Positions 26,276-35,929 of a stretch of 64,000 nt of DNA are shown here, one piece after another. The notes beneath the pieces were generated by a model. The model was given only the letters and a program-made list of their open reading frames with translations, had not been told where the DNA came from and did not search any database. Every line of letters starts with the position of its first letter. The stretch's first letter is position 1. Made by a program: the position numbers and the translations under genes. The stretch comes from Phenylobacterium montanum (lineage in GTDB: Bacteria > Pseudomonadota > Alphaproteobacteria > Caulobacterales > Caulobacteraceae), in assembly GCF_018135625.1 (NCBI RefSeq), contig NZ_CP073078.1, forward strand, positions 5,364,501 through 5,428,500, in the 5' to 3' direction.

Positions 26276-26991
26276 AGGTGAGTCAGCCGGCGCGCGCCGC
26301 GCTGGAAGCGCATGAACGGCGCCGGGCGGCCCGGCTCGTCCAGCCGCTGGACCAGCTCCTGCAGCACGAAGCGGGTGATGTTGGGCAGGTCCAAGGCGCC
26401 GGTCTCCTCCAGCTCGACCCAGGCGATCTCGTCCAACTCGCCGCAGTCGGCCCGCCGCTCCAGGCTGACCAGCCGCTCGGCGTCGGCGACGAAGAAGCGG
26501 GCGTCGAAGCGCTTGGGCCGATAGGGCGGGGTGATGGCCCGGGCGATGAAGTCCAGCGCCTCCAGGTCGGCCGCCGCGCCGGCCTCCAGGAACTCGCGCC
26601 AGGGGCCGGCGCCGGGCCGCGGCGGGGCTGGCCGCGCCAGCAGGAGCCCGGTCTCTTCGAAGGTCTCGCGGATCGCGGTCAGGCCCAGGGCCCGCGCCCG
26701 GCGAGGCGGGGCGGTCTTCTCCAGCCGCGCCGCCACCTCGGGCTTCAGTTCGCTGGCGGCCGGCGCCGAAAAGTCGCTGCGGTCGATGCGCCCGCCTGGG
26801 AACACCCACTTGCCGGGCATGAAGTCGTGCCCGCCGTGTCGCCGGCCCATCAGCACCCGGGGCTTGGCGCCATCGCGCCGCACCACGATCAGCGTCGCCG
26901 CATCGCGCGGCCGCACGAGCTTGGCCCCGGCTTCGCGCATGGCCCCGTCGGAGCGGGGGTCGTAGTTCGGTTCGAGGATCGGATCGGCCAT
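26272..26991 (-). CDS. Nudix hydrolase, first of a tandem pair
   Basis: A 239-residue hydrolase starting MADPILEPNYDPRSDG. It carries MPGKWVFPGGRIDRSDF, then the Nudix core AIRETFEETGLLL, then ARAITPPYRPKRFDARFF and a C-terminal acidic strand region (ELDEIAWVELEETG). It is longer than its neighbour by about 40 residues, mostly in an insert after the Nudix box. It is translationally coupled to the second copy. A 115-bp palindromic repeat separates it from rnr upstream. Confidence 0.86.
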   Translation of the reverse strand: MADPILEPNYDPRSDGAMREAGAKLVRPRDAATLIVVRRDGAKPRVLMGRRHGGHDFMPGKWVFPGGRIDRSDFSAPAASELKPEVAARLEKTAPPRRARALGLTAIRETFEETGLLLARPAPPRPGAGPWREFLEAGAAADLEALDFIARAITPPYRPKRFDARFFVADAERLVSLERRADCGELDEIAWVELEETGALDLPNITRFVLQELVQRLDEPGRPAPFMRFQRGARRLTHL

Positions 26992-27057
26992 GAGGGGGAG
27001 TTTACGAGCGCTGGCGGGGGAGGAAAGATTGTCGTTGGGGAAGGGGGCGCGCCAATG

Positions 27058-27172
27058 CGGGGTTCGAGACGGCCGCTCGCGCGGCCTCCTCACCATGACG
27101 ACTCTATTTCGGAGCCCAACAAACCCAGTCATGGTGAGGAGCGGCCCGCCAGGGCCGCGTCTCGAACCACGC
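27058..27172. repeat. Dispersed composite palindrome, copy 3
   Basis: GGTTCGAGACG from 27061 and GCGTCTCGAACCACGC at 27157-27172 form the outer arms. The inner arms CTCCTCACCATGAC and AGTCATGGTGAGGAG flank a centre of about 25 bases. The small hairpins differ in sequence from the other copies (GGCCGC...GCGGCC and GCGGCC...GGCCGC) but keep complementarity. It lies between rnr and the first Nudix gene, which are read leftward. Confidence 0.85.
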
Positions 27173-27179
27173 AAAGGCG

Positions 27180-29453
27180 CTACCGTCGCCGCCCCGGCGG
27201 TCGCCTCGCCCCTCGCGCCCGCACCCCCAGCCTCGGCCGCGGGGCCTTCGGGTCCGGCGGTTCCGGCTCCGAAACCATTTCGAAGATCAGGCCGCCGGTG
27301 ATCGGGGCGGCTTCGGTCAGGCGTATGGTCACCGGCGCGCCCAGCCGCCAGCGACGTCCGGAGCGCTCCCCGACCAGGGCATGGGCCTTGTCGTCGTGGA
27401 TGAAGTATTCGTCGCCCAGGGTGGAGACGGGCGCCAGGCCGTCGGCCCCTGTCTCGGCCAGGCGCACGAACAGGCCGAAGCGGGTCACCCCGGTGATGCG
27501 GCCCTCGAACTCGGCCCCCACATGCCGTTCCATATAGGCGGCGATGTAGCGGTCGGTGGCGTCGCGCTCGGCGGCCATGGCCCGGCGCTCGGCCAGGGTG
27601 ATGTGCTCGGCGGTCTCGCGCAGGCGGGCGATGTCGTAGTCTGAAAGGCCTTCCTCCCCCAGGCCCAGCGCCCGGATCAGGCCGCGGTGCACCACCAAGT
27701 CGGCATAGCGCCGGATCGGCGAGGTGAAATGGGCGTAGCGGTCCAGGTTCAGGCCGAAGTGGCCGATATTGTCGGGGCTGTAGTGGGCCTGCATCTGGGT
27801 GCGCAGCACCACCTCGTTGACGATTTCGGCGTGCGGCCCCGCGCGGGTCAGCTCCAAGAGCTTGTTGAAGCGGGTCGTGCGCGCCGCCTCGCCCTTGTTC
27901 CAGGCCATGCCGATGGTGGCCAGAAAGTCGCCCAGGTTCTGCAGCTTCTCCAGGCTGGGCGCGTCGTGGACACGGTAGATCAGCGGCGTGCGCTTCTGCT
28001 CCAGGGTCTCGGCGGCGCAGACATTGGCCTGCACCATCATCTCCTCGATCAGCTTGTGCGCCTCCAGGCTGGCGCGGGGCGTGATCGAGACCACCTCGCC
28101 CTCGGGGCTGATGACTATGCGCCGCTCGGTGCTTTCGATGTCCAGGGGCGAGCGCTTGTCGCGCCCCCGCTTCATCGTGCGGTACGCGGTCCAGAGCGGG
28201 GTGAGGACCCCGTCCATCAAGGGGCCGGTGGCGTCGTCGGGCCGCCCGTCGATCGCAGCCTGAGCCTGCTCGTAGGACAGTTTGGCCGCCGAGCGCATCA
28301 GGCCGCGCGCGAACCTGTGGCTCAGCTTGCGGCCGTCCTTGTCGAACACCATGCGTACGGCCAGGCACGCGCGGTTCTCGCCCTGGCGCAGGCTGCACAG
28401 GCCGTTTGACAGCCGCTCGGGCAGCATGGGCTCGACCCGGTCGGGGAAATAGACGCTATTGGCCTTCTCCCGCGCCTCGCGGTCCAGGGGCGAGCCGGGG
28501 CGGACGTAGGACGCCACGTCGGCGATCGCCACCCACACCACATGGCCGCCGGCATTGCCCGGTGCATCGTCGGCATGGGCGAAGACCGCGTCGTCATGGT
28601 CGCGGGCGTCGGCGGGGTCGATGGTGATCAGCGGCAGGTCGCGCAGATCCGTGCGCCCGCCCAGCTCGGGCGCCTGGCCGGCCTCGGCCTCCGCCTCGGC
28701 GGCGGCGGAAAAGCCGGTGGGGATGCCGTGGGCGTGGATGGCGATCAGCGAGGCGGCCCGGGGCTGGTCCTCGCGCCCCACCACCTCCAGCACCTTACCG
28801 CGCTTGGGGCCATAGCGCGTGTGGGCCGCGGCCGAGAAGCCTGAGATTTGGGCCAGCACCAGGTCGCCGTCCCTCAGTTCGCCCGCCTCGGCCTCGAACA
28901 GCACCAGGGTCTCGCGGCTCTTGCGGTCCACCGGCTCGACGCGGATCTCGCGGCGGGATTTGCGCACCACGCCCAGCACCTTGTGCGCGCTCTGGCCCAG
29001 GCGCTTGATCACCTTGGCTTCGAAGAGGCCGTCCGCCAGCCGCTCGAAGCGGACCAGCAGGCGGTCGCCCAGGCCCGGCGCCCCGGCCATGGCCTCGTGC
29101 GCGCCCGGCGCCAGCCTGACCGCTGGCGCGTCCTCGCCGCCCTTGGCCAGGCGGACATAGAGGTCGCCGTCGGCGTCGCGCTCGACCACGTCGACCACCC
29201 CCACCGGCGGCAGGGCGCCGGCCTCGGCGAAGCCCTTGCGGCCGCGCTTGCCCAAGACCCCCTCGGCTTCCAGCTGCTTGACCATCTGGCGCAGGGCGCG
29301 CCGGCCCTCGCCCTTCAGGCCGAAGGCCTTGGCCAGGTCGTTCTTGTCCGCCTCGCCCGCCTCGCGCAGGAAGCGCAGCAGGGTGTCGCGGTCGGGCAGC
29401 CCCTGGGGCGGGCGGCTGGTCGAGGTGGGGCGCGGTGCGCGCGGCTTGGCCAT
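27180..29453 (-). CDS. rnr: Ribonuclease R
   Basis: A 757-residue 3'-5' exoribonuclease that degrades structured RNA. An N-terminal winged-helix region (about 18-80) precedes cold-shock domains (about 85-250). The RNB catalytic core has LPLITIDPADARDHDDAVFAH (metal-binding aspartates), and an S1 domain follows (EFEGRITGVTRFGLFVRLAETGADGLAPVSTL). A basic, proline/arginine-rich tail ends the protein. It is downstream of eamA by 41 bases and probably in the same transcript. Confidence 0.95.
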   Translation of the reverse strand: MAKPRAPRPTSTSRPPQGLPDRDTLLRFLREAGEADKNDLAKAFGLKGEGRRALRQMVKQLEAEGVLGKRGRKGFAEAGALPPVGVVDVVERDADGDLYVRLAKGGEDAPAVRLAPGAHEAMAGAPGLGDRLLVRFERLADGLFEAKVIKRLGQSAHKVLGVVRKSRREIRVEPVDRKSRETLVLFEAEAGELRDGDLVLAQISGFSAAAHTRYGPKRGKVLEVVGREDQPRAASLIAIHAHGIPTGFSAAAEAEAEAGQAPELGGRTDLRDLPLITIDPADARDHDDAVFAHADDAPGNAGGHVVWVAIADVASYVRPGSPLDREAREKANSVYFPDRVEPMLPERLSNGLCSLRQGENRACLAVRMVFDKDGRKLSHRFARGLMRSAAKLSYEQAQAAIDGRPDDATGPLMDGVLTPLWTAYRTMKRGRDKRSPLDIESTERRIVISPEGEVVSITPRASLEAHKLIEEMMVQANVCAAETLEQKRTPLIYRVHDAPSLEKLQNLGDFLATIGMAWNKGEAARTTRFNKLLELTRAGPHAEIVNEVVLRTQMQAHYSPDNIGHFGLNLDRYAHFTSPIRRYADLVVHRGLIRALGLGEEGLSDYDIARLRETAEHITLAERRAMAAERDATDRYIAAYMERHVGAEFEGRITGVTRFGLFVRLAETGADGLAPVSTLGDEYFIHDDKAHALVGERSGRRWRLGAPVTIRLTEAAPITGGLIFEMVSEPEPPDPKAPRPRLGVRARGARRPPGRRR

Positions 29454-29494
29454 AGGCTCTCAATAGGCGCGTTCGAGGCGCGCGAAAATGGGCT

Positions 29495-30409
29495 CTATGC
29501 CGGCTCGGCGGCGGCGATCACCGGCGCGCGGCGGCCGGGCCAGAAGATGTTGACCGCCAGGCCGCTCATGATCAGGCCGGCTGCGGCCAGCTTCCAGGCG
29601 GGCAGGGGCTCGCCCAGCACCACGGCCGAGGCCGCCATGCCGAATACGGGGACCAAGAGGGCCATGGGCGTGACCGTCGCCGCCGGGTGCCGCGCCAGCA
29701 GCCATCCCCAGCAGGCATAGCCGAACAGGCTGTTGCCCACCGCCTGCCAGACCACGGCCGCCCAGGTCGCCGCGTCGGCATGGGCGAAGCCCTCGCGGAT
29801 CGCCGGCCAGCCGTCGAAGGCCAGGGTCAGGGCGATCAGCGGCGGAAAGGCGAACAGGCTCGACCAGACCACATAGGCCAGCATGTTCACCCGCCCGCTG
29901 GCCCGCGAGACGATGTTCCCCCCGGCCCAACTCAGCGCCGCCAGCAGCGACAGGCCAAGGCCAACGGGCGTCGCCGCCCCGCCGCCGGCGTGGCTGAGGA
30001 TCACGCCCAGCCCGCCGATGGCCAGGATCAGGGCCAGACCCTGGTGCGGCCGCACCTTCTCGCCGGTCAGGGCCATGGAGAGGCCGATGGTGAAGAACAC
30101 CTGGGCCTGCATCACCAGCGAGGCCAGGCCCGGGGAGATCTGGCCCTTCATGGCGATGAACAACAGGCCGAACTGCCCGGCGCCGATCAGAAGCCCATAG
30201 CCGATCAGATGCCACCAGGGGACCTTCGGCCGCTTGATGAAAAAGATCGCCGGGGCAGTCACCAGCATGAAGCGCAGCGCGGCCAGGGTCAGCGGCGGCA
30301 GGTGCTGCAGGGCGATGCGGATGACCACGAAATTGGTCCCCCACACCGCCATCACCGCCAGCGCCAGCAGGAAGTGGCTGAGCGGCAGGGCGGCGGATCG
30401 ATGGGTCAT
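29495..30409 (-). CDS. eamA: DMT/EamA family transporter
   Basis: A 304-residue membrane protein with about ten helices in two EamA repeats. The first repeat (AVWGTNFVVIRIALQHLPPLTLAALRFMLV, APAIFFIKRPKVPWW, GLASLVMQAQVFFTIGLS) resembles E. coli EamA (YdeD), an exporter of O-acetylserine and cysteine. The substrate is inferred only from that resemblance. The ATG at 30409 is chosen because the first helix begins soon after; the frame is open further upstream. It is divergent from the GST gene. Confidence 0.85.
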   Translation of the reverse strand: MTHRSAALPLSHFLLALAVMAVWGTNFVVIRIALQHLPPLTLAALRFMLVTAPAIFFIKRPKVPWWHLIGYGLLIGAGQFGLLFIAMKGQISPGLASLVMQAQVFFTIGLSMALTGEKVRPHQGLALILAIGGLGVILSHAGGGAATPVGLGLSLLAALSWAGGNIVSRASGRVNMLAYVVWSSLFAFPPLIALTLAFDGWPAIREGFAHADAATWAAVVWQAVGNSLFGYACWGWLLARHPAATVTPMALLVPVFGMAASAVVLGEPLPAWKLAAAGLIMSGLAVNIFWPGRRAPVIAAAEPA

Positions 30410-30576
30410 GGCGCAATAGGCGCCTTCGCCAAACGCTGCGACGCCGTCTCCTGAAGCTTGTTGATCGGTTCGGAAATAGGAACCCAGCCTGCAAGTCTCA
30501 ACCGGCGCCGACTTGATCCAGGACAACGCATCCGTTGGGCGGTTCGGCAGCATCGCCCCGACAGTGGAGAGCCGCC

Positions 30577-31254
30577 ATGGCGCAGATCGCCTTCCATTCC
30601 CTGGCCGAGAGCGCCTACCTCTGGACGGCGATGATGGTCGCCGACGAAAAGGGCGTCAGCCATGACCTCTCGCTCATCGAGGTCGGTTCGCCCGAGCACC
30701 TGAGGCTGCATCCGTTCGGCAAGATGCCGGTGATGCAGCATGGCGAGCTCTTCCTCTACGAGACCGCCGCCATCGCCCACTATGTCGACCGCGCCTTCGA
30801 TGGCCCGCCGCTGCAGCCCGCCGACGCAGCGGGCCAGGCGCAGGTGATCCGCTGGATCAGCATCGTCAACGCCTACGTTTTCCCGGTGATGAACCGCTTC
30901 ATGAAGGAGCGGCTGGTGCGGCCCGCCTGGGGCGCCGAGCCCGACCAGGCCTTCATCGCCTCGGCGCGCGAGCCCCTGGCGCTGCAGATGCGGCTGATCG
31001 GCGAGGCCGCCGGCGCCTTGGGCTATCTGGTCGGCGATCGCCTGACCCTGGCCGACTGCTTCCTGTTCCCGCACCTGCTGTTCTTCGGCCGCACGCCCGA
31101 GGGCGCGGCGATGCTGGAGCGCTCGCCCCAGGCCGCCGCCTGGCTGGCCCGCATGACCGCCCGGCCCAGCTATGTCGGCGGGGCGATGAGCCGGATGTAC
31201 GAAGCCTTCGGCAGCCTGCCTCGGCCCAAGGGCCTGGCCTGGGCGGCGGATTGA
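30577..31254 (+). CDS. Glutathione S-transferase family protein
   Basis: A 225-residue protein. The N-terminal thioredoxin-like domain begins AQIAFHSLAESAYLWTAMM and includes HPFGKMPVMQHGELFLYETAAIAHYVD, the glutathione-binding cis-proline and ET(A) region. The C-terminal all-helical domain contains the conserved YLVGDRLTLADCFLFPHL box. The ATG at 30577 follows GGAG; an in-frame ATG 42 bases upstream is less likely. It conjugates glutathione to electrophiles or acts as an isomerase; the substrate is unknown. Confidence 0.9.
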   Translation: MAQIAFHSLAESAYLWTAMMVADEKGVSHDLSLIEVGSPEHLRLHPFGKMPVMQHGELFLYETAAIAHYVDRAFDGPPLQPADAAGQAQVIRWISIVNAYVFPVMNRFMKERLVRPAWGAEPDQAFIASAREPLALQMRLIGEAAGALGYLVGDRLTLADCFLFPHLLFFGRTPEGAAMLERSPQAAAWLARMTARPSYVGGAMSRMYEAFGSLPRPKGLAWAAD

Positions 31255-31298
31255 ACGCGGTGGACCTGCGGCGCTGAGGCTACGGTCCGCGCGCCAAC

Positions 31299-33935
31299 CT
31301 ATTCCGCCGCGGTCTTCTTCGCCGTCGGCTTCTTGGCCGCGGCCTTTTTCGGGGCAGCCTTTTTCGCCGGAGCCTTCTTCGCCGCCCCCGGCTTTTCCGC
31401 CTTGGGCTTGGCAGCCTTGCCCTTGGCCGGCTTCTTGCCGCCGCCCTTGGCTTCGCGTTCGGCCAGCAGGGCCACGGCTTCTTCCAGGGTCAGTTCCTGC
31501 GGGTCCTTGCCCCTGGGCACGTTGGCGTTGGTGCCGCCGTGCTTGATGTAGGGGCCGAAGCGACCGGCCAGGATCTTCACCGGCTCGCCGTCGGCCGGGT
31601 GGGCGCCCAGCTCCTTCAGCGCCGCAGCCCCGGCGCCGCGTGCGCCGCGGCCGCCGCCGGCGCGCTTTTCCGCCAGCACCGTCACCGCGCGGTTCAGCCC
31701 GACCTCGAACACCTCGTCGGCGGTCGGCAGGTTGGCGTAGGTGCCGTTGTGCTGCACGTAGGGGCCATAGCGGCCGATGCCGGCCAGGATCATGCCGCCG
31801 TCGTCCGGGTGGGCGCCCACCTCGCGCGGCAGGGACAGGAGGCGCAGGGCCTTTTCCAGGTCCATGCCCGCTGGCGGCCAGTCCTTGGGCAGGCTGGCGC
31901 GCTTGGGCTTCTCGCCGCCGGTCTCTTCGACGTAGGGGCCAAAGCGGCCGATGCGCAGCCACACGGCCTGGCCGGTGGCCGGGTTCTGGCCGAGTTCCCG
32001 GTCGCCGCTTTCAGCGGCCTCTTCCCCATCCGGCGCGGCGATCGGGCGTGTATAGCGGCATTCCGGATAGTTGGAGCAGCCGATGAAGGCGCCGAACTTG
32101 CCGGTCTTCAAGGACAGCCGCCCGGTGCCGCAGGTCGGGCACACGCGCGGGTCGGACCCATCGCCCTTGTCGGGGAAGATGTGCGGGCCGAGGGATTCGT
32201 TCAGCGCATCGAGGATGTTGGTGGTGCGAAGCTCGCCGATCTCGCCCACCTGGGCGGCGAAATCCTTCCAGAACTCGCGCAGCAGCGCCTTCCAGTCCAG
32301 CTCGCCGGCCGAGACCAGGTCCAGCTTCTCCTCCAGCGCCGCGGTGAAGTCGTATTCCACGTAGCGGCGGAAGAACTGCTCCAGGAAGGCGGTGACCAGC
32401 CGGCCCTTGTCCTCGGGGATGAACCGGTTCTTGTCCATCCGCACATAGGCGCGGTCTCTGAGCACGGTCAGGATCGAGGCGTAGGTGGAGGGGCGGCCGA
32501 TGCCCAACTCCTCCATCTTCTTGACCAGTGAGGCTTCCGAATAGCGCGGCGGCGGCTCGGTGAAGTGCTGGTCGGCGCGGGCGGCCAGGACCTTGGCGTC
32601 GGCGCCTTCGCGGATCGCCGGCAGGCGCCCGCCGTCCTCGTCCGCCTCGTCGTCGCGGCCTTCCTCGTAGACGGCGAGGTAGCCGTCGAACAGCACCACC
32701 TGGCCAGTGGCGCGCAGGCCGGTCTTGCCGTCGGCGCTCTCCAGCTCGACCGTGGTCCGCTCGATCCTGGCGGATTCCATCTGCGAAGCGATCATCCGCT
32801 TCCAGATCAGCTCGTAGAGCCGGCCCAACTCGGGCTCCAGCCGCAGCGAGCCCGGGTTGCGCGACAGGCTGGTCGGGCGGATGGCCTCGTGGGCCTCCTG
32901 GGCGTTCTTGGCCTTGGTCTTGTAGATGCGCCCGCTCTCGGGGACGTATTCCTTGCCCCAGCGGCCGGCGATGACCTGGCGGGCCTCGTCGATGGCCTCG
33001 GGCGAGGACTGCACCCCGTCGGTCCGCATATAGGTGATCAGGCCGACGGTCTCGCCGCCGATGTCGACGCCTTCATACAGCCTCTGCGCCGCCTGCATGG
33101 TGCGCTGGGCCGAGAAGCCCAGCTTGCGCGCGGCCTCCTGCTGCAGGGTCGAGGTGGTGAAGGGCGGCGGCGGCGAGCGCCGGCCCGGCTTCTTCTCCAC
33201 CGAGGCGACCTTGAAGCTGGCCGCCTCGACCGCAGCCTTGGCGGCCGTCGCGTCCACTTCGTTCGAAAGGTCGAACTTGGAGAGCTTCTTGCCTTGGTGC
33301 TTGACCAGGCGGGCCAGGAACGGGTCGGTCCCGGCGGTCACGTCGGCGTCGACGGTCCAGTATTCCTGGGTCTTGAAGCGCTCGATCTCGATCTCGCGAT
33401 CGACGACCAGGCGCAGGGCCACCGACTGGACCCGGCCCGCCGAGCGCGCGCCCGGCAGCTTGCGCCACAGGACCGGCGACAGGGTGAAGCCCACCAGATA
33501 GTCCAGGGCCCGGCGCGCCAGATAGGCGTCGACCAGCTCCATGTCGATGTCGCGCGGGTGCTTCATCGCCTCGGTGACGGCCGACTTGGTGATGGCGTTG
33601 AACACCACCCGCTCGACCGTGGCGCCCTTGACCGCCTTCTTGCGGTTCAGGACTTCCAAGACGTGCCAGCTGATCGCCTCGCCCTCGCGATCCGGGTCGG
33701 TGGCCAGGATCAGGCGGTCGGCGCCCTTCAGCGCGTCGGCGATGTCGGAAAGCCGCTTGGCCGCCTTGGCCTCGACCTCCCAGGTCATGGCGAAGTCGTC
33801 GTCGGGCTGCACCGACCCGTCCTTGGACGGCAGGTCGCGGACGTGGCCATAGCTGGCCAGGACCGTGTAGCCGGAGCCCAGGTACTTGTTGATGGTCTTG
33901 GCCTTGGCCGGACTCTCGACGACGACGACGTTCAT
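31299..33935 (-). CDS. topA: DNA topoisomerase I
   Basis: An 878-residue type IA topoisomerase relaxing negative supercoils. The Toprim domain (MNVVVVESPAKAKTINKYLGSGY and ATDPDREGEAISWH) is followed by the core with catalytic Tyr302 in ITYMRTDG. One C4 zinc finger (CPTCGTGRLSLKTGKFGAFIGCSNYPEC region) precedes several topoisomerase C-terminal repeats (RFGPYVEETGG, GRYGPYVQHNG, GRFGPYIKHGG). The last 50 residues are lysine/alanine/proline rich, like a histone H1 tail. It lies 115 bases after dprA. Confidence 0.96.
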   Translation of the reverse strand: MNVVVVESPAKAKTINKYLGSGYTVLASYGHVRDLPSKDGSVQPDDDFAMTWEVEAKAAKRLSDIADALKGADRLILATDPDREGEAISWHVLEVLNRKKAVKGATVERVVFNAITKSAVTEAMKHPRDIDMELVDAYLARRALDYLVGFTLSPVLWRKLPGARSAGRVQSVALRLVVDREIEIERFKTQEYWTVDADVTAGTDPFLARLVKHQGKKLSKFDLSNEVDATAAKAAVEAASFKVASVEKKPGRRSPPPPFTTSTLQQEAARKLGFSAQRTMQAAQRLYEGVDIGGETVGLITYMRTDGVQSSPEAIDEARQVIAGRWGKEYVPESGRIYKTKAKNAQEAHEAIRPTSLSRNPGSLRLEPELGRLYELIWKRMIASQMESARIERTTVELESADGKTGLRATGQVVLFDGYLAVYEEGRDDEADEDGGRLPAIREGADAKVLAARADQHFTEPPPRYSEASLVKKMEELGIGRPSTYASILTVLRDRAYVRMDKNRFIPEDKGRLVTAFLEQFFRRYVEYDFTAALEEKLDLVSAGELDWKALLREFWKDFAAQVGEIGELRTTNILDALNESLGPHIFPDKGDGSDPRVCPTCGTGRLSLKTGKFGAFIGCSNYPECRYTRPIAAPDGEEAAESGDRELGQNPATGQAVWLRIGRFGPYVEETGGEKPKRASLPKDWPPAGMDLEKALRLLSLPREVGAHPDDGGMILAGIGRYGPYVQHNGTYANLPTADEVFEVGLNRAVTVLAEKRAGGGRGARGAGAAALKELGAHPADGEPVKILAGRFGPYIKHGGTNANVPRGKDPQELTLEEAVALLAEREAKGGGKKPAKGKAAKPKAEKPGAAKKAPAKKAAPKKAAAKKPTAKKTAAE

Positions 33936-34050
33936 GCGTTCGATCTATAGGGGAGGAAAGAATTACGCCGCAACAGCCGAAGGTTCGCGCGGCGGGGGAA
34001 ATTGGGGAGGCGGGGCGGCCCTGTCAACCGAAGAAGGCTGCGGCAGTGGC

Positions 34051-35157
34051 TCAGGACAGGTCGCCCGAGGCCACCAGGCCCCCGGCCAACAGCTCCGCCC
34101 GGCCGGCCAGGGCCAGCTCCATCAGGGCGGCATAGACCCGCGGCGCAGGGGCGCCCGTGCTGCGCACCAGCTCGTCGCGCGGGGTCGGCGTGGGCGAGAG
34201 CAGGGCGGCGATACGCTCGACAAGGGCCGCGTCCGGCTCCTCGAAGCCGGCCGGGTCGTAGGGCGAAGGGCCAGGCTCGCGCAGACGCGGCGCGTGCTCG
34301 ATGGCCCGCAGCACGTCCTCGATCCCCTCGCACAGGGCCGCGCCCTGGCGGATCAGGTCGTTGGTCCCCTTGGCGCGCGGGTCCAGGGGCGAGCCGGGCA
34401 CGGCCAGGACGTCGCGGCCCTGCTCCGCGGCCAGGCGGGCGGTGATCAGGCTGCCGGACCTCAGTTCGGCCTCGACCACCACCACCGCCAGGGACAGGCC
34501 GGAGATCAGCCGGTTGCGGCGGGGGAAGTCCTTGGCCTGGGCCCGCTGGCCCGGCGCGCTCTCGCTGACGATGGCGCCGCGCTCGGCCAGGCGCTGGTAG
34601 AGGCCGGCGTGCTCGGGGGGATAGATGTCGTCGATCCCGCCGCCCAGCACGGCGACGGTTCCGGTCTCCAGCGCCCCCTCGTGGGCCGCGCCATCGACCC
34701 CACGGGCCATGCCCGACACCACCACCAACCCCTCGGCCCCGGCCGCCCGGGCGAGGTCGCGGGCGAAGCGCTGGCCGGCCGCCGAGGCGATCCGCGCGCC
34801 GACGACCGCGATGGCGCGGCGCTGCAGAAGGGCCGGATCGCCCATCACCCAGATCACCGGCGGCGGCGGGTCCAGCGCCGCCAGCATGGGCGGGAAGGCG
34901 GGCTCGGCGCCGATCAAAAGCCGCGCGCCCAGCCGCTCGCCGGCCTCGATCTCGCGCTCGGCCTCGGCGGGCGAGGGGATGCGGGGCGGCGTCATCCGCC
35001 CGCCGCGCCGCGCCAGTTCCGGCAGGGCGTCTAGCGCCCGGGCCGGCGAGCCGAACCGGCGCAGCAGCTGCGTGAAGGTGACCGGCCCCACGGTCTCGGT
35101 GCGGGCCAGCCTCAGCCAGTCGCGACGCTCGGCGGCGGAGACCTCGGACGCGCTCAT
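34051..35157 (-). CDS. dprA: DNA processing protein DprA
   Basis: A 368-residue protein that loads RecA on incoming single-stranded DNA. An N-terminal SAM-like segment precedes the Rossmann-like core (IAVVGARIASAAGQRFARDLA, VVSGMARGVDGAAHEGAL, FPRRNRLISGLSLAVVVVEA, GSLITARLAAEQGRDVLAVPG) and a C-terminal winged helix. The start at 35157 overlaps the plsY stop by four bases. Other competence genes are not in the window, so natural transformation cannot be judged from it. Confidence 0.94.
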   Translation of the reverse strand: MSASEVSAAERRDWLRLARTETVGPVTFTQLLRRFGSPARALDALPELARRGGRMTPPRIPSPAEAEREIEAGERLGARLLIGAEPAFPPMLAALDPPPPVIWVMGDPALLQRRAIAVVGARIASAAGQRFARDLARAAGAEGLVVVSGMARGVDGAAHEGALETGTVAVLGGGIDDIYPPEHAGLYQRLAERGAIVSESAPGQRAQAKDFPRRNRLISGLSLAVVVVEAELRSGSLITARLAAEQGRDVLAVPGSPLDPRAKGTNDLIRQGAALCEGIEDVLRAIEHAPRLREPGPSPYDPAGFEEPDAALVERIAALLSPTPTPRDELVRSTGAPAPRVYAALMELALAGRAELLAGGLVASGDLS

Positions 35158-35810
35158 TCCGCCTGGGCGGCCTCGGCGGCCTTCTTGGCCCCGATCTTCG
35201 GCTCCTGGCCCTTGAGCAGGCGGGCGATGTTCTCGTGGTGGCGGATATAGATCAGCACCGCCAGGAACACCGCCATCACCACCACCGGATAGCCGGAATG
35301 CAGGGCCAGGGCGAACAGCGGGGCCAGGGCCGCCGCGGCAAGGGCGCCCAGGGACGAGATGCGGAAGATCACCGCCACGGCGATCCAGGTGGCGCCGGCC
35401 AACAGGCCCACCGGCCAGGCTACGGCGAACAGGGTGCCGAAGAAGGTCGCCACCCCTTTGCCGCCCTTGAAGCCCAGCCAGACCGGGAAGCAGTGGCCCA
35501 GGAACGCCGCCGCGCCGGCCATGGACGCCGCCGCCAGGGGATCGGCGCCGGGAGCGATCCGGTCGATGAAGAACCGCGCCAGAAGCGCCGCCACCGCCGC
35601 CTTGCCGCCGTCGCCCAGAAGGGTGATCAGGGCCAGGTCGCGCCGGCCGGTCCTCAGCACGTTGGTCGCGCCGATATTGCCCGAGCCCACCTTGCGGATG
35701 TCGCCAGCGCCGCCCAGGCGGGTGGCGATCAGGCCGAACGGGATCGAACCCAGGAGATAGCCGCCCAGCAATACGACTGCGATCGCGACCGGTGTCAGTC
35801 CAGCCGGCAT
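35154..35810 (-). CDS. plsY: Glycerol-3-phosphate acyltransferase PlsY
   Basis: A 218-residue inner-membrane enzyme that transfers acyl groups from acyl-phosphate to glycerol-3-phosphate, the first step of phospholipid synthesis. Family motifs are GSIPFGLIATRL, the KVGSGNIGATNVLRTG phosphate loop and the GFKGGKGVATFFG glycine-rich motif, between several membrane helices. The ATG at 35810 follows AAGGGGGA. It has a 20-residue hydrophilic C-terminal tail. It is first in the plsY-dprA-topA series, a common alphaproteobacterial order. Confidence 0.95.
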   Translation of the reverse strand: MPAGLTPVAIAVVLLGGYLLGSIPFGLIATRLGGAGDIRKVGSGNIGATNVLRTGRRDLALITLLGDGGKAAVAALLARFFIDRIAPGADPLAAASMAGAAAFLGHCFPVWLGFKGGKGVATFFGTLFAVAWPVGLLAGATWIAVAVIFRISSLGALAAAALAPLFALALHSGYPVVVMAVFLAVLIYIRHHENIARLLKGQEPKIGAKKAAEAAQAE

Positions 35811-35929
35811 GGAATCCCCCTTCAAAGCCCTTGACCGGTTTCATCTCATGCGTTCGACGGGCGTGGAAGGGGCGACTTGCGTAGTGCGCCGGCTGCGGCC
35901 AAGCTCGGGCGGGGTTGGGGGATGCTCGC

